From Alphaproteobacteria bacterium BRH_c36 (lineage in GTDB: Bacteria > Pseudomonadota > Alphaproteobacteria > Rhizobiales > Hyphomicrobiaceae): a stretch of DNA of 64,000 nt. Both the position numbers and the translations under genes were made by a program. The notes beneath the pieces were generated by a model, which was not told the origin of the DNA, ran no database searches, and saw only the letters and a program-made list of their open reading frames with translations. Positions 18,333-27,420 of this stretch are shown in pieces (position 1 is the first letter of the stretch; each line of letters opens with the position of its first letter). The DNA is taken from NCBI GenBank assembly GCA_001516065.1, contig LOEV01000075.1, positions 1-64,000 on the forward strand, in the 5' to 3' direction.

Positions 18333-18815
18333 GTGAAGACCGGCTATTCTAGATTTTCAGCAATGATCGCTACTGCCACAGCGATAATGTTTGGCCTCAT
18401 GTACCTCAATTCCTACTCGCTCGATCACGTCTACTGGAGCGAGACGCGGTTTTACATGGCGATCCTGATGGGTGCGGTCATGGCTGTTATAATGCTCGCG
18501 TTCATGCTCGACATGTACAGGGATAGGGCCGTGAACTACGGCATTATCGCGAGCGCGCTCGTTGTTTTTGCTGCTTCACTTTACCTGGTGCGAAGTCAAA
18601 CGAGCGTCGAGGACGTCTCGTGGATGAAGGCAATGATCCCACACCATTCCATCGCCATTTTGACCAGTGAGCGCGCCAACATCTCCGATCCTCGCGTTCG
18701 CAAGCTGGCAGATGAAATCATCAAGGCGCAGAAACTCGAAATTTCCGAGATGAAAGCATTGATTGCCGACATGAACGGCGGACCGAAGGCAACGCCGGAA
18801 ATCGATGGGAAATGA
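18333..18815 (+). CDS. DUF305-type membrane protein
   Basis: 160 residues from GTG 18333 (AAAGGAG 7 nt before). Three membrane helices in the first 90 residues, then a shortened DUF305 domain (WMKAMIPHHSIAILTSERA...EIIKAQKLEISEMKALI). DUF305 is a ferritin-like four-helix fold frequent in metal-resistance loci. Function not established. Confidence 0.8.
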   Translation: MKTGYSRFSAMIATATAIMFGLMYLNSYSLDHVYWSETRFYMAILMGAVMAVIMLAFMLDMYRDRAVNYGIIASALVVFAASLYLVRSQTSVEDVSWMKAMIPHHSIAILTSERANISDPRVRKLADEIIKAQKLEISEMKALIADMNGGPKATPEIDGK

Positions 18816-18942
18816 CATTATCATTTGTCCCAAAGACCACGAACCAATAGCTACCACTATGACCTGCAAACTGCGTATGCATGAAGGGTCGGAAGCGAGA
18901 CCGGTGTAAAAATTATGCAAATGAGATTCAAAGGAAACAGCG

Positions 18943-19332
18943 ATGAGCTACTACTTTTCCAAAACCGTCTCAGGCAAGCGTCTAGAAGATGTTATCGCCC
19001 GTGTGACCGACGCATTGAAGGAACAAGGCTTCGGTATCCTGACCGAGATCGATGTCCGCGCAACGATGAAGAAGAAGCTCAACGAAGAGTTTCGCGACTA
19101 CCACATCCTTGGCGCGTGTAATCCGCCGCTGGCACATCAAGCCCTACTTGGCGAAGACAAGATTGGCACCATGCTGCCCTGCAACGTGATCGTACAGGCG
19201 ACTGAGAGTGGCGGTTTCGAAGTTGCGGCAGTCGATCCAGTCGCCTCGATGCAGGCGGTTGGCAATCCGAAGCTCGAAGGCCTCGCCAGTGCCGTCCGAG
19301 ATAAGCTCAAAGCAGTGATTGATGCTTTGTGA
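18943..19332 (+). CDS. DUF302 protein
   Basis: 129 residues, AAAGGAAACAGCG before the ATG. The whole length is a DUF302 domain (EDVIARVTDALKEQGFGILT near the start, YHILGACNPPLAHQAL in the middle, MLPCNVIV later). No signal peptide, so cytosolic. Role unknown; the family is often beside metal or sulphur genes. Confidence 0.85.
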   Translation: MSYYFSKTVSGKRLEDVIARVTDALKEQGFGILTEIDVRATMKKKLNEEFRDYHILGACNPPLAHQALLGEDKIGTMLPCNVIVQATESGGFEVAAVDPVASMQAVGNPKLEGLASAVRDKLKAVIDAL

Positions 19333-19484
19333 ATTCAAGAACCACAACGATCTGATTCTATGAGCAGTTCGCAATTCGACTTGATGGACGGTAGACGGGT
19401 CAAGAGCCAGCCGTCAAACGGCGTGTCTTCAACACAAGGACGAACCTTGCCAGAACCCACTCGAAGAAGTTGCAAAAAATATTC

Positions 19485-19515
19485 TTGACCTTCCACTTGG
19501 TGGAGGCTGCAGACA
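19485..19515 (+). promoter_or_regulatory. CueR-type operator before the 19608 gene
   Basis: TTGACC followed by TTCCACTTGGTGGAGG, the same inverted repeat as at 15412-15442. The hexamer at 19 bp (CAGACA) is a poor -10. It lies about 95 bp before the ATG. Confidence 0.6.
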
Positions 19516-19607
19516 TCTAGGAGATTCAAAGCCCGACAAGAAGGGTTCGAACGGTCAAGTGCCAACAGCAATGCAGCAAGCGAATACACAATACCGGAAG
19601 AAGACCG

Positions 19608-19877
19608 ATGAGACCATTTCTGGGACAATTGCTTTGCACTTGGGTTGCGGTAGCCGGAGTCACGTCGCCGGTGCTAGCGAACGAAATTCCCTGGAGTGTT
19701 GGTGAATCACGCCAAGTCGGGTACGGGCACTGTGCGAAGGGTCCTTGCATGAAGCGCACGTGCTGGGCGGCGACCAAACCGCATCGGCATGTCGGTAACA
19801 AGATTGTTATTGACCGCATCGGACCGCCCGAATGTTGGGACAACAGCGGTGTTTTCCACCAATCAGCACGGCATTAA
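19608..19877 (+). CDS. Small secreted Cys protein, family A copy 1
   Basis: 89 residues, GGAAGAAG before the ATG. Signal peptide (ends SPVLA), then WSVGESRQVGYGHCAKGPCM, followed by RTCWAATKPHRH and IVIDRIGPPECW. Four Cys and paired His suggest a disulphide-bonded or metal-binding protein. A close paralogue is at 59883. No known family recognised. The CueR-type site upstream suggests copper induction. Confidence 0.7.
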   Translation: MRPFLGQLLCTWVAVAGVTSPVLANEIPWSVGESRQVGYGHCAKGPCMKRTCWAATKPHRHVGNKIVIDRIGPPECWDNSGVFHQSARH

Positions 19878-19959
19878 TCCAGTAACGTAAGGTGCTAAGG
19901 GTTACAGTTGGATCCTAATTGACGACTCACAATTGAGTAAATCAGTCATGAGATTTAGC

Positions 19960-19990
19960 TTGACGTTCCAGTGGGTGTAACCTGCAAACT
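19960..19990 (+). promoter_or_regulatory. Degenerate CueR-type site
   Basis: TTGACG followed by TTCCAGTGGGTGTAACC keeps the left half-site but has a changed right half. It lies 38 bp before the ATG of the 20028 gene. Confidence 0.3.
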
Positions 19991-20027
19991 GAATCGAAGT
20001 GGACGGATCAGCCGTTCTGGAATTCTG

Positions 20028-20477
20028 ATGAAAAAGCGACTGCGCAAATATCTGTCACTGGTGCTTTCCGCCGTCCTGATGTGGACGAGCGGACTCCATT
20101 CGGCGCGTGCGTGGATTGCAAGTTTGCCGTCAGAGCCAGTCTTGGCGCAATCCCAAAACGCCATGGCACGGCCGGGCTCCACTGCCGATCAAGGGCGCCA
20201 ACGCCACGCAATGACTGCTCCGCAGGACCGCAAATGCCTGCTTGTCTGCCTGGACGCATCCCCGCATCTTTATCTAGCTGCGCAGTTGACCCGTAGCGCA
20301 GCTTCGGAACCTTCAGCGCTTTATCCATTCCCGCCGAGCCCGACTGCGCATTGGCATGAGAGGCGCGATCTGGTTTCGATCTATCAGGCGCCGCGAGGTC
20401 CCCCGCGAAGTCTGGTGATTTTGAGCAGCGAAAGCGCCCGCACCCTCCTCCTTCTGACTGCACGCTTCCGGATTTGA
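20028..20477 (+). CDS. Secreted CopL/DUF2946-like protein before cueR
   Basis: 149 residues from MKKRLRKYLSLVLSAV. Signal peptide ends HSARA. The mature part is Gln/Ala-rich with a CLLVC motif and the tail YQAPRGPPRS seen in CopL-like proteins. It precedes cueR and cusBA. Ribosome site weak, so the start is uncertain. Metal sensing or binding is inferred from position and plan. Confidence 0.5.
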   Translation: MKKRLRKYLSLVLSAVLMWTSGLHSARAWIASLPSEPVLAQSQNAMARPGSTADQGRQRHAMTAPQDRKCLLVCLDASPHLYLAAQLTRSAASEPSALYPFPPSPTAHWHERRDLVSIYQAPRGPPRSLVILSSESARTLLLLTARFRI

Positions 20478-20593
20478 TCCCTCCTCCAGCTGACGCCTGA
20501 AATCGCTAGCGTCAGCCCCACGTGCCGTGCGCGCAACTCTGCGAGCCGGTCGCACCACGCTGCATTTCTCACGCAGGCTGGAGGATGAGACCC

Positions 20594-20998
20594 ATGAATA
20601 TAGGCGAAGCATCGGAAAAGACCGGGCTGCCCACAAAGACAATCCGCTACTATGAGGACATCGGGCTTGTCATAGCCGATCGGCAGCCGAACGGCTATCG
20701 CGACTACTCTGCTGAACACATCATACGACTGTCGTTCCTGAAGCGCGCACGCGAGTTCGGGTTCCCGGTAGAGGATTGCCGGAAGCTTTTGGGCCTCTAC
20801 AGCGACGAGCAACGGCATACAAGTGAGGTGAAAGCCCTAGCGGCCCATCATCTCGAGGAATTGCAGCTCAAGGCACAAGAGATCCAGGGCCTCGCAGAAA
20901 CACTCAAGGGGCTCGTCGACGCCTGTTCGGGGCAAGACGATGACGATTGTCCAATCATCGCAGAACTAGCAGCCAAGCCAGCGGACACGAACGCCTAA
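20594..20998 (+). CDS. cueR: MerR-family copper regulator CueR/HmrR
   Basis: 134 residues from MNIGEASEKTGLPTKTIRYY. A MerR winged helix is followed by a coiled-coil dimerisation helix and the metal loop CSGQDDDDCPI, in which two Cys separated by seven residues bind a monovalent ion as in CueR. It would twist the 19-bp spacers of the promoters listed here to switch on transcription when Cu(I) or Ag(I) rises. The start is chosen over an upstream GC-rich extension. Confidence 0.9.
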   Translation: MNIGEASEKTGLPTKTIRYYEDIGLVIADRQPNGYRDYSAEHIIRLSFLKRAREFGFPVEDCRKLLGLYSDEQRHTSEVKALAAHHLEELQLKAQEIQGLAETLKGLVDACSGQDDDDCPIIAELAAKPADTNA

Positions 20999-21097
20999 CA
21001 CGCGAAGTCGTGACTGCTTAAAAGCGACTTTGCCAAATCGAAACTAAACTGCGCGGCTTTCCTCGCCGACGCTCTGGCGATCATGAGGTTAACAACG

Positions 21098-22945
21098 ATG
21101 TGCAAGAATACCTGTAAGCACACGGATTCGAAAAAGAGCGGTCCGAACGGCCGACTGCTGCAAGTCTTGATGCTCTCATCAGCGCTCGTGGCGGGGCCCG
21201 TTGCACCAATTAAATTCGTCACAAGCCTGGAGTTTGACGGAGCATTGTCGCTGAAAAGTGGACTTGGCGACTTACTTGTTCCCTCCGCGATTGCTGCAGC
21301 AACAAAGGAGGACGGTGCGGTCAAATGGACCTGCCCGATGCATCCTCACTACATCGCCGACAAGGCTGGTATCTGCCCTATCTGCGGGATGGATCTCGTC
21401 AAACTCAAAACCGGTAGCAGCGAGAGTAACGCGACGACAGGTCAACAGAGGGCGGCCATTACCGTCGCACCCGAAACGCTACAAACCATGGGCGTGCGTA
21501 TTGGCAAAGCCGAACAATCGAGTTTCGGCCGCATCATCCGTAGTTACGGTCTGATCGCGGAGAACGAGCGCATGCAAAACGAAATGACGGCGCGCACCGA
21601 GGCCTGGATCGAGGATCTGCGGATTCGCGCCGTGGGCGATGAGGTCAAGAAAGGCGATCTTCTCTTCACGATGTATGCGCCTGAATTCATCGTGTCTCAG
21701 CGCGATTATCTGGACACCTTCAAGACCCGCAACCGAACGCGAATCGAATCCATCAAGACGCGTCTACGCGCCTTCGGGATGCAGGATAGCGTCATCGAAA
21801 AGCTTGAACGGTCGGGCGAGATAATGGAATTCGTGCCGTTCTACGCTGAGATCGACGGCACCGTCGCGATGATCGAACTGCGGCCGGGGAGTTATGTAAA
21901 GCGCGGCACGATGCTGACGCGCATCCAGAACTATTCGCAGGTTTGGTTGATGGCCTCCGTCGCCGAAAAGGACCTGACGTTCATCAAGCCGGGGACGCCT
22001 GCGCGTGTGACCTTTCCAAACATTCCGGGCCGTGAGGTCTTCGCCAAGGTAGAGTATGTTTATCCGACCGTAGACGCCAAAACCCGAACCGGGCAGGTTC
22101 GGCTGGTCATCGACAATGCGGAGGGCCAACTGAGGCCCGGCGCATACGCGGACGTGGCCTTCGAGGTAGAGGCCGAGCAGCGGCTTGCCGTGCCCTCCGA
22201 AGCCATCCTCAGAAGCGGAGGGGCCCGCTATGTTGTCACTTCGCTGGGCGGCGGGCGGTTCGAGCCGAGAGTCGTCAAGACCGGACTGACGGCCGGTCCC
22301 TGGACGGAGATCAGCGGCGAGATCGAAGCCGGCGACGACATTGTGGTATCCGGCCAGTTTATGATCGATTCGGAAAGTGCACTGCGCGAAAGTTTCAGGA
22401 AGCTTGAACAGCTGCAACTGCCACTTGCGCTTCTGAAACTCGATTCCGGCCAGCTCGCAATGATCGACCACATGGTCGATTCCGCGCTCTACCTGCATGA
22501 GGCACTGATCGACGGCTATGACGTCGAAGCAAAGAACCTCGATCCAGCAATCGAGATCAAGACACTGCTGTGGCCGCAGTTCCAGCACTCGAAACTGGCG
22601 TTCGTCATGGAAGACGCCGTCAAGGCTCTCGAGAAAGGCAAGGCCGCTCAGACCGAAAGTGAAGTGCGAACGGCGTTGGCCGAACTCGTCGCGGCTCTTG
22701 AACCCTGGATGCGGGATGGAGCGCCGCAACACTACGCGGAGAAGAAGGTCGAAATGTACGTCGACGAGTCAAGCGGTCGGAAATGGCTGCAGATGGCCGG
22801 CCGTCCGCTCAATCCGTTTGGACGGGAAAATGCGGAACTGATGCCGTGGCCCGATCACAAGCCTCTCGCTGAAGCACTACCGAAGTCGGCTCCGACAGAT
22901 GCCGAAACTGCCGCCCGCGCCGCGATGCCGGGACACAATCACTGA
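21098..22945 (+). CDS. cusB: CusB-like RND adaptor (membrane fusion protein)
   Basis: 615 residues from MCKNTCKHTD (TGAGGT lies 9 nt before; ATG 21083 is the alternative). After a membrane anchor comes a heavy-metal-binding domain (WTCPMHPHYIADKAGICPIC), then the lipoyl, barrel and hairpin domains of a periplasmic adaptor, and a ~170-residue C-terminal helical extension ending PGHNH. It links CusA to an outer-membrane channel, perhaps the porin at 4533-6044, as none is encoded here. Confidence 0.88.
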   Translation: MCKNTCKHTDSKKSGPNGRLLQVLMLSSALVAGPVAPIKFVTSLEFDGALSLKSGLGDLLVPSAIAAATKEDGAVKWTCPMHPHYIADKAGICPICGMDLVKLKTGSSESNATTGQQRAAITVAPETLQTMGVRIGKAEQSSFGRIIRSYGLIAENERMQNEMTARTEAWIEDLRIRAVGDEVKKGDLLFTMYAPEFIVSQRDYLDTFKTRNRTRIESIKTRLRAFGMQDSVIEKLERSGEIMEFVPFYAEIDGTVAMIELRPGSYVKRGTMLTRIQNYSQVWLMASVAEKDLTFIKPGTPARVTFPNIPGREVFAKVEYVYPTVDAKTRTGQVRLVIDNAEGQLRPGAYADVAFEVEAEQRLAVPSEAILRSGGARYVVTSLGGGRFEPRVVKTGLTAGPWTEISGEIEAGDDIVVSGQFMIDSESALRESFRKLEQLQLPLALLKLDSGQLAMIDHMVDSALYLHEALIDGYDVEAKNLDPAIEIKTLLWPQFQHSKLAFVMEDAVKALEKGKAAQTESEVRTALAELVAALEPWMRDGAPQHYAEKKVEMYVDESSGRKWLQMAGRPLNPFGRENAELMPWPDHKPLAEALPKSAPTDAETAARAAMPGHNH

Positions 22946-22983
22946 CGTTGTCGCACAGGACATCGCAAATCGGGATACATCAT

Positions 22984-25900
22984 ATGTCAGGACACGACCT
23001 CGGCGCGGATCCAACAAAATCCAGCGTGGCAAAGATCATCGATTGGTCGGTGAAGAACCAAATGCTCGTCCTCGTGGGTGCGGTTGCGCTCATTGTCATG
23101 GGGTGGCTCGCGATCCAAAAGACACCCCTTGATGCGATTCCCGACCTGACCGACACGCAAGTCATCATCAGGACAGAGTTTGCCGGGCAGTCGCCACAGA
23201 TCGTCGAGGATCTCGTCACTTATCCACTTTCGACGAGACTTCTGGGGCTACCCAAAACCAAGGCCGTGCGCGGTTTCTCCCTGTTTGGAACGAGTTTCGT
23301 CTACGTGATTTTCAAGGACGGCGTTGACCAGTATTGGGCCCGCTCGCGCGTCATCGAAGCGTTGTCATCGGCAACGGGCGCATTACCAGCAAATGCCACA
23401 CCTGAGATCGGACCGGATGCGACAGGGGTGGGCTGGATCTATCAATATGCGCTCGTCGACAAGACCGGAACCCGGGATCTAGCCCAACTCAGAACGTTGC
23501 AGGACTGGTTTTTGAAGTTCGAGTTGGCCACGGTGCCTGGTGTCTCGGAGGTTGCCTCGGTCGGAGGCTTCGTCAAGGAATACCAGGTCCTCGTCGATCC
23601 GAACCGGCTACGCGCCTACAACATCCCGCTGTCACGGATCAATCAGGCCGTGCGCGCCGCGTCCAGTGAAGTTGGTGGCCGCGTTATTGAGCAGGCCGAG
23701 ACCGAACTCATCATCCGCTCGACCGGATATATTGAAAACCTTCAGCAGCTCAAGGATGTCGTCGTCAGTTCCAGTAGTGGCACACCGGTACTGCTGTCGG
23801 ACATCGCCAATGTGATCGAAGGCCCTGAGCTGCGCCGCGGCGTGACAGAGCTTAACGGTCAGGGCGAAGTCGTCAGCGGCATCGTCGTCATGCGTTCAGG
23901 AGAAAATGCGCTGACCGTGATTGACGCGGTCAAAAGGAAGATCGAAACACTCCAGGCAGGCCTGCCGAAAGGGGTGGAGATTGTCACGGTCTATGATCGC
24001 GCGCCGCTGATCGAAGGAGCGGTCGAGTATCTCGCCACGAAGCTGATTGAAGAAGGCATCGTCGTCGCCCTGGTCTGCTTCATCTTTCTCCTCCATGTGC
24101 GCTCGGCGTTTGTGGCGATCATCACGTTGCCACTTGGCGTCTTGGCTGCCTTTATCGTAATGGGCGAACAGGGCATCACCGCCAACATCATGTCGCTTGG
24201 CGGCATCGCAATTGCCATCGGCGCGATGGTTGATGCCTCGATCGTCATGGTCGAGAACGCGCATCGCAAGCTCTCAATGATGCCATCCGAGGCAACGCCT
24301 GCCGAACGCCGGGAAGCCGTTTTGCTGGCCGCCAAAGAAGTCGGGCCCGGATTGTTTTTCTCGCTGCTGATCATCACCGTGTCGTTCCTGCCTGTCTTTG
24401 CACTGACCGGGCAAAGCTACCGGCTTTTCGCACCGCTCGCGTTCACAAAGACTTACGCCATGGGATTCGCCGCCATCCTGTCGGTCACACTCGTGCCCGT
24501 TCTCATGGTCTGGCTTGTGCGCGGGCGCGTGCTCAAGGAAATGCAAAACCCGATCAACTGGGCATTCGTTGCGGCCTACCGCCCACTCTTGCGACTGGCA
24601 CTGAATGCCAGATGGTTGGTTGTTGTGCTGACGCTCGGCGCCGTCGGCTCGGTCGCCTACCCTTTGATGAAAACAGGTAGCGAATTTATGCCGGCGCTCT
24701 ACGAGGGAGAGCTTCTCTACATGCCGACGACGTTGCCCGGCGTGTCCATCACGAAGGCCAAGGAAATTCTCGCCACGACGAACCGGGTCGTGAAGACCTT
24801 GCCAGAGGTCGAGCGCGTGTTCGGCAAACTCGGACGCGCCGATAGCGCCACCGACCCCGCTCCGATTTCGATGATCGAAACCTGGATCAAGCTCAAGCCG
24901 AAGTCGGAATGGCGCGCCGGTATGACGGCCAAGGAGCTTACTGCCGAACTTGACGCGATGACCAAGATGCCGGGGCTCGTGAACTCATGGGGTTACCCCA
25001 TCAAGATCCGCATGGACATGATCTCGACAGGGATCCGCACGCCCATCGGGATCAAGATCTCTGGCAACGATCTCAAGACCATCGAACGCGTTGCGCTCGC
25101 TGTTGAAGGTGCTGTCAAGGATGTGCCCGGCACACGCTCGGCATTTGCGGACCGAGTGCAGGGCGGCAAGTATATCGAGATCCGCCCCGATCGAAGAGAG
25201 CTTGCCCGTCGCAATATCGACCTCGCCGTGTTCCAGACAGTCATACAGACCGCGCTTGGCGGCATGAAGCTTGCCGAAAGCGTGCAGGGCCGTGAGCGCT
25301 ACGACATCATCCTGCGCTACGACCGGCCGTTCCGTGAATCAATTGATCAACTCGGCGACATCCTCGTGCCGACACCTCAGGGACAGCACATCCCGCTCGC
25401 TGAATTGGCAGATATCGTCTTCGTCGATGGACCGCCATTGATCCGCTCGGAAAACGCTCGCCTAACTGGATGGGTTTTCGTTGATATCGCCGATCGCGAC
25501 ATCGGTGGTTACGTTTCCGAAGCCCAGCAAAAGATCGCGCAATCGGTAGACCTCCCGCCCGGATATGCGATCACCTGGTCGGGCCAGTTCGAGCAGCTGC
25601 AGGAAGCCAACAAACGCCTTTCGGTCGCGATACCTACTGCGGTTCTCATCATCTTCGTTCTGCTGATGCTGCATTTTAGCAAACTGGATCGCACCATCAT
25701 GATCATGATGTCGCTGCCATTCGGTCTCATTGGCGGATTATGGGCGGTCTATCTGGCCGGATACAACATGTCGGTTGCCGTGGCCGTCGGGTTCATTGCT
25801 CTCGGCGGTATCGCAGTGGAAACGGCTGTCGTCATGCTGCTCTATATCGACCAGCAGGTTCGAGAGCATCCGCCCAACACGTTCGAAGAATTGCGTGAGT

Positions 25901-26172
25901 CGGTGATGGCAGGAGCTGCCCTGCGCGTGCGACCCAAACTGATGACGGTCCTCGTTATCGTTGCGGGTCTCGCGCCGATCTTCTTCACCGAGGGCCTTGG
26001 TTCAGACGTTATGCGTCGCATCGCCCTCCCGATGCTTGGTGGAATGGCCTCGACGACCGTCCTGACCCTAATCGTCATCCCGGTCATGTATTTGATTTGG
26101 GAGGGGCGACGTTATCGCAGTCGGAAAACGCCAGAGTTGGAGCCGACAGACGTTCCCGCGCCGGCGGAGTGA
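22984..26172 (+). CDS. cusA: CusA-type heavy-metal RND efflux pump
   Basis: 1062 residues from MSGHDLGADP (a start 12 codons upstream is possible). Twelve membrane helices and two large periplasmic loops. Signature segments include KTPLDAIPDLTDTQVI near the N-terminus and SLGGIAIAIGAMVDASIVMV in helix 4. The sequence MPTTLPGVS in the pore domain is typical of Cu/Ag pumps. It would export Cu(I)/Ag(I) from periplasm or cytosol with CusB. Confidence 0.9.
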   Translation: MSGHDLGADPTKSSVAKIIDWSVKNQMLVLVGAVALIVMGWLAIQKTPLDAIPDLTDTQVIIRTEFAGQSPQIVEDLVTYPLSTRLLGLPKTKAVRGFSLFGTSFVYVIFKDGVDQYWARSRVIEALSSATGALPANATPEIGPDATGVGWIYQYALVDKTGTRDLAQLRTLQDWFLKFELATVPGVSEVASVGGFVKEYQVLVDPNRLRAYNIPLSRINQAVRAASSEVGGRVIEQAETELIIRSTGYIENLQQLKDVVVSSSSGTPVLLSDIANVIEGPELRRGVTELNGQGEVVSGIVVMRSGENALTVIDAVKRKIETLQAGLPKGVEIVTVYDRAPLIEGAVEYLATKLIEEGIVVALVCFIFLLHVRSAFVAIITLPLGVLAAFIVMGEQGITANIMSLGGIAIAIGAMVDASIVMVENAHRKLSMMPSEATPAERREAVLLAAKEVGPGLFFSLLIITVSFLPVFALTGQSYRLFAPLAFTKTYAMGFAAILSVTLVPVLMVWLVRGRVLKEMQNPINWAFVAAYRPLLRLALNARWLVVVLTLGAVGSVAYPLMKTGSEFMPALYEGELLYMPTTLPGVSITKAKEILATTNRVVKTLPEVERVFGKLGRADSATDPAPISMIETWIKLKPKSEWRAGMTAKELTAELDAMTKMPGLVNSWGYPIKIRMDMISTGIRTPIGIKISGNDLKTIERVALAVEGAVKDVPGTRSAFADRVQGGKYIEIRPDRRELARRNIDLAVFQTVIQTALGGMKLAESVQGRERYDIILRYDRPFRESIDQLGDILVPTPQGQHIPLAELADIVFVDGPPLIRSENARLTGWVFVDIADRDIGGYVSEAQQKIAQSVDLPPGYAITWSGQFEQLQEANKRLSVAIPTAVLIIFVLLMLHFSKLDRTIMIMMSLPFGLIGGLWAVYLAGYNMSVAVAVGFIALGGIAVETAVVMLLYIDQQVREHPPNTFEELRESVMAGAALRVRPKLMTVLVIVAGLAPIFFTEGLGSDVMRRIALPMLGGMASTTVLTLIVIPVMYLIWEGRRYRSRKTPELEPTDVPAPAE

Positions 26173-26305
26173 TGAGAGACAAAAATGGAAATCAGTTTGG
26201 ACCGACGGGTTGCCTCGCATAAAGGCCCAGACCGTCCGGGACCAAAAGCCCCAGCCACTTGGCGGGACAAATCAACAGAAATCCTCCAAAGGACAGGAAA
26301 TCGAT

Positions 26306-26683
26306 ATGAGAACTCTAATGATGTCGGCAATCGCCGCCGTCGTACTTGCGATGCCCGCAATGGCCGAGGAAAAAGCCATGGACCACGGCAAATTGGCAGG
26401 TCAAAAGATGATGGATCATTCCAAAATGGACCACGGGCCGATGGCCAAGCCTGTCGAAGCCAGCGGCGTCGGCGTGATCAATTCTGTCGATAGGGAAAAA
26501 GGCACGATCAACATCACGCACGAGCCTATGCCGGAGCTTGGCTGGCCAACAATGACCATGGACATGCCCGTTACAAAACGCGTTGATCTTGGTGCCGTCA
26601 AGCCCGGCGATCAGGTCGACTTCAAGGTCAAGCTCGGCCGCGACAAGCAATACCGCGTGATGGAGATGGAAGCGGTGAAGTGA
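26306..26683 (+). CDS. cusF: CusF periplasmic copper chaperone
   Basis: 125 residues, AAAGGACAGGAA before the ATG. Signal peptide ends AMA, a Met/His/Lys linker (MMDHSKMDHGPMA) follows, then a CusF barrel with ITHEPMPELGWPTMTM, holding the His, Trp and two Met that bind Cu(I). Unlike the copy at 2061 it keeps the Trp. It ends the cueR-cusBA-cusF unit. Confidence 0.9.
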   Translation: MRTLMMSAIAAVVLAMPAMAEEKAMDHGKLAGQKMMDHSKMDHGPMAKPVEASGVGVINSVDREKGTINITHEPMPELGWPTMTMDMPVTKRVDLGAVKPGDQVDFKVKLGRDKQYRVMEMEAVK

Positions 26684-26930
26684 AGGCCAATTACGGCAGC
26701 GCGTGCTGGCATCAGTCCGCGTCTGCTGGGCGATGACTTCTGCACTTGTGCTCGTCGCGTCAGCAGGCAACCTGACGATGGCTGCTTTTCCCTGAGAATG
26801 GACGCCGCTGAACAAGGTTGTCCCACAATCGTTATAATGGAGATAATGTATTATTCCCTCACCAGCAAGAAAGCCAGCGCTCTCTCGCCGGCTTTGGCCG
26901 TCTCCCTTACCTTCACGGTAATGCTGTTTG

Positions 26931-27107
26931 AAAGATCCCTCCTATGTTCCGCTGCCCATGACGCGTGACGATATTGGCGACTATCTGGGGCTCAATACGA
27001 ACACCGTTAGTAGGGCGCTCTCCAAATTACGCTGTGCTGGAATAATAGACATCGACGGTATCAGCGGCGTCTGAATCAAGGACATAGCGCTACTGACTGA
27101 ACGCACG
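26931..27107 (+). pseudogene. Crp/Fnr-family regulator C-terminal remnant
   Basis: The frame reads VPLPMTRDDIGDYLGLNTNT followed by VSRALSKLRCAGIIDIDG, which is the helix-turn-helix of a FixK/Fnr-type regulator, then TGA at 27072-27074 and a continuation IKDIALLTE. The sensor domain is missing and the upstream bases are only weakly related. The rest of 26690-26930 shows no gene. Confidence 0.6.
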
Positions 27108-27420
27108 CCACTCTCAGACAAGTTGATCGCATTTTATTGCGGGAAGTTCAGTGGAACTTGGTGCAAGAAACTTATTGAGTGGCCGGGTGCCACAGACCAG
27201 AGATGTTGTCCATTCACGAGCAAAGGCGCGGATAAATAGCTTCTCATTGTGGCCGGCTGAAAATACAGAATTTGTCAGTCCTTGGCCGTTGTCTCCTTCG
27301 CCCCCAAGGAGGCTCCGACGATAAGCGGAGTCTGACAGCGGGTAACGTCGGTGCACGCCCTGATCACCTTCGGGTCAGGTGCAGGAATCGGGACCGCTGG
27401 CCGCACTCCCGCTCTAACCC

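Noticed and set aside
21764..22732. 322-codon minus-strand open frame
   Set aside because: Antisense to cusB with no recognisable domain and high Arg/His content typical of shadows.
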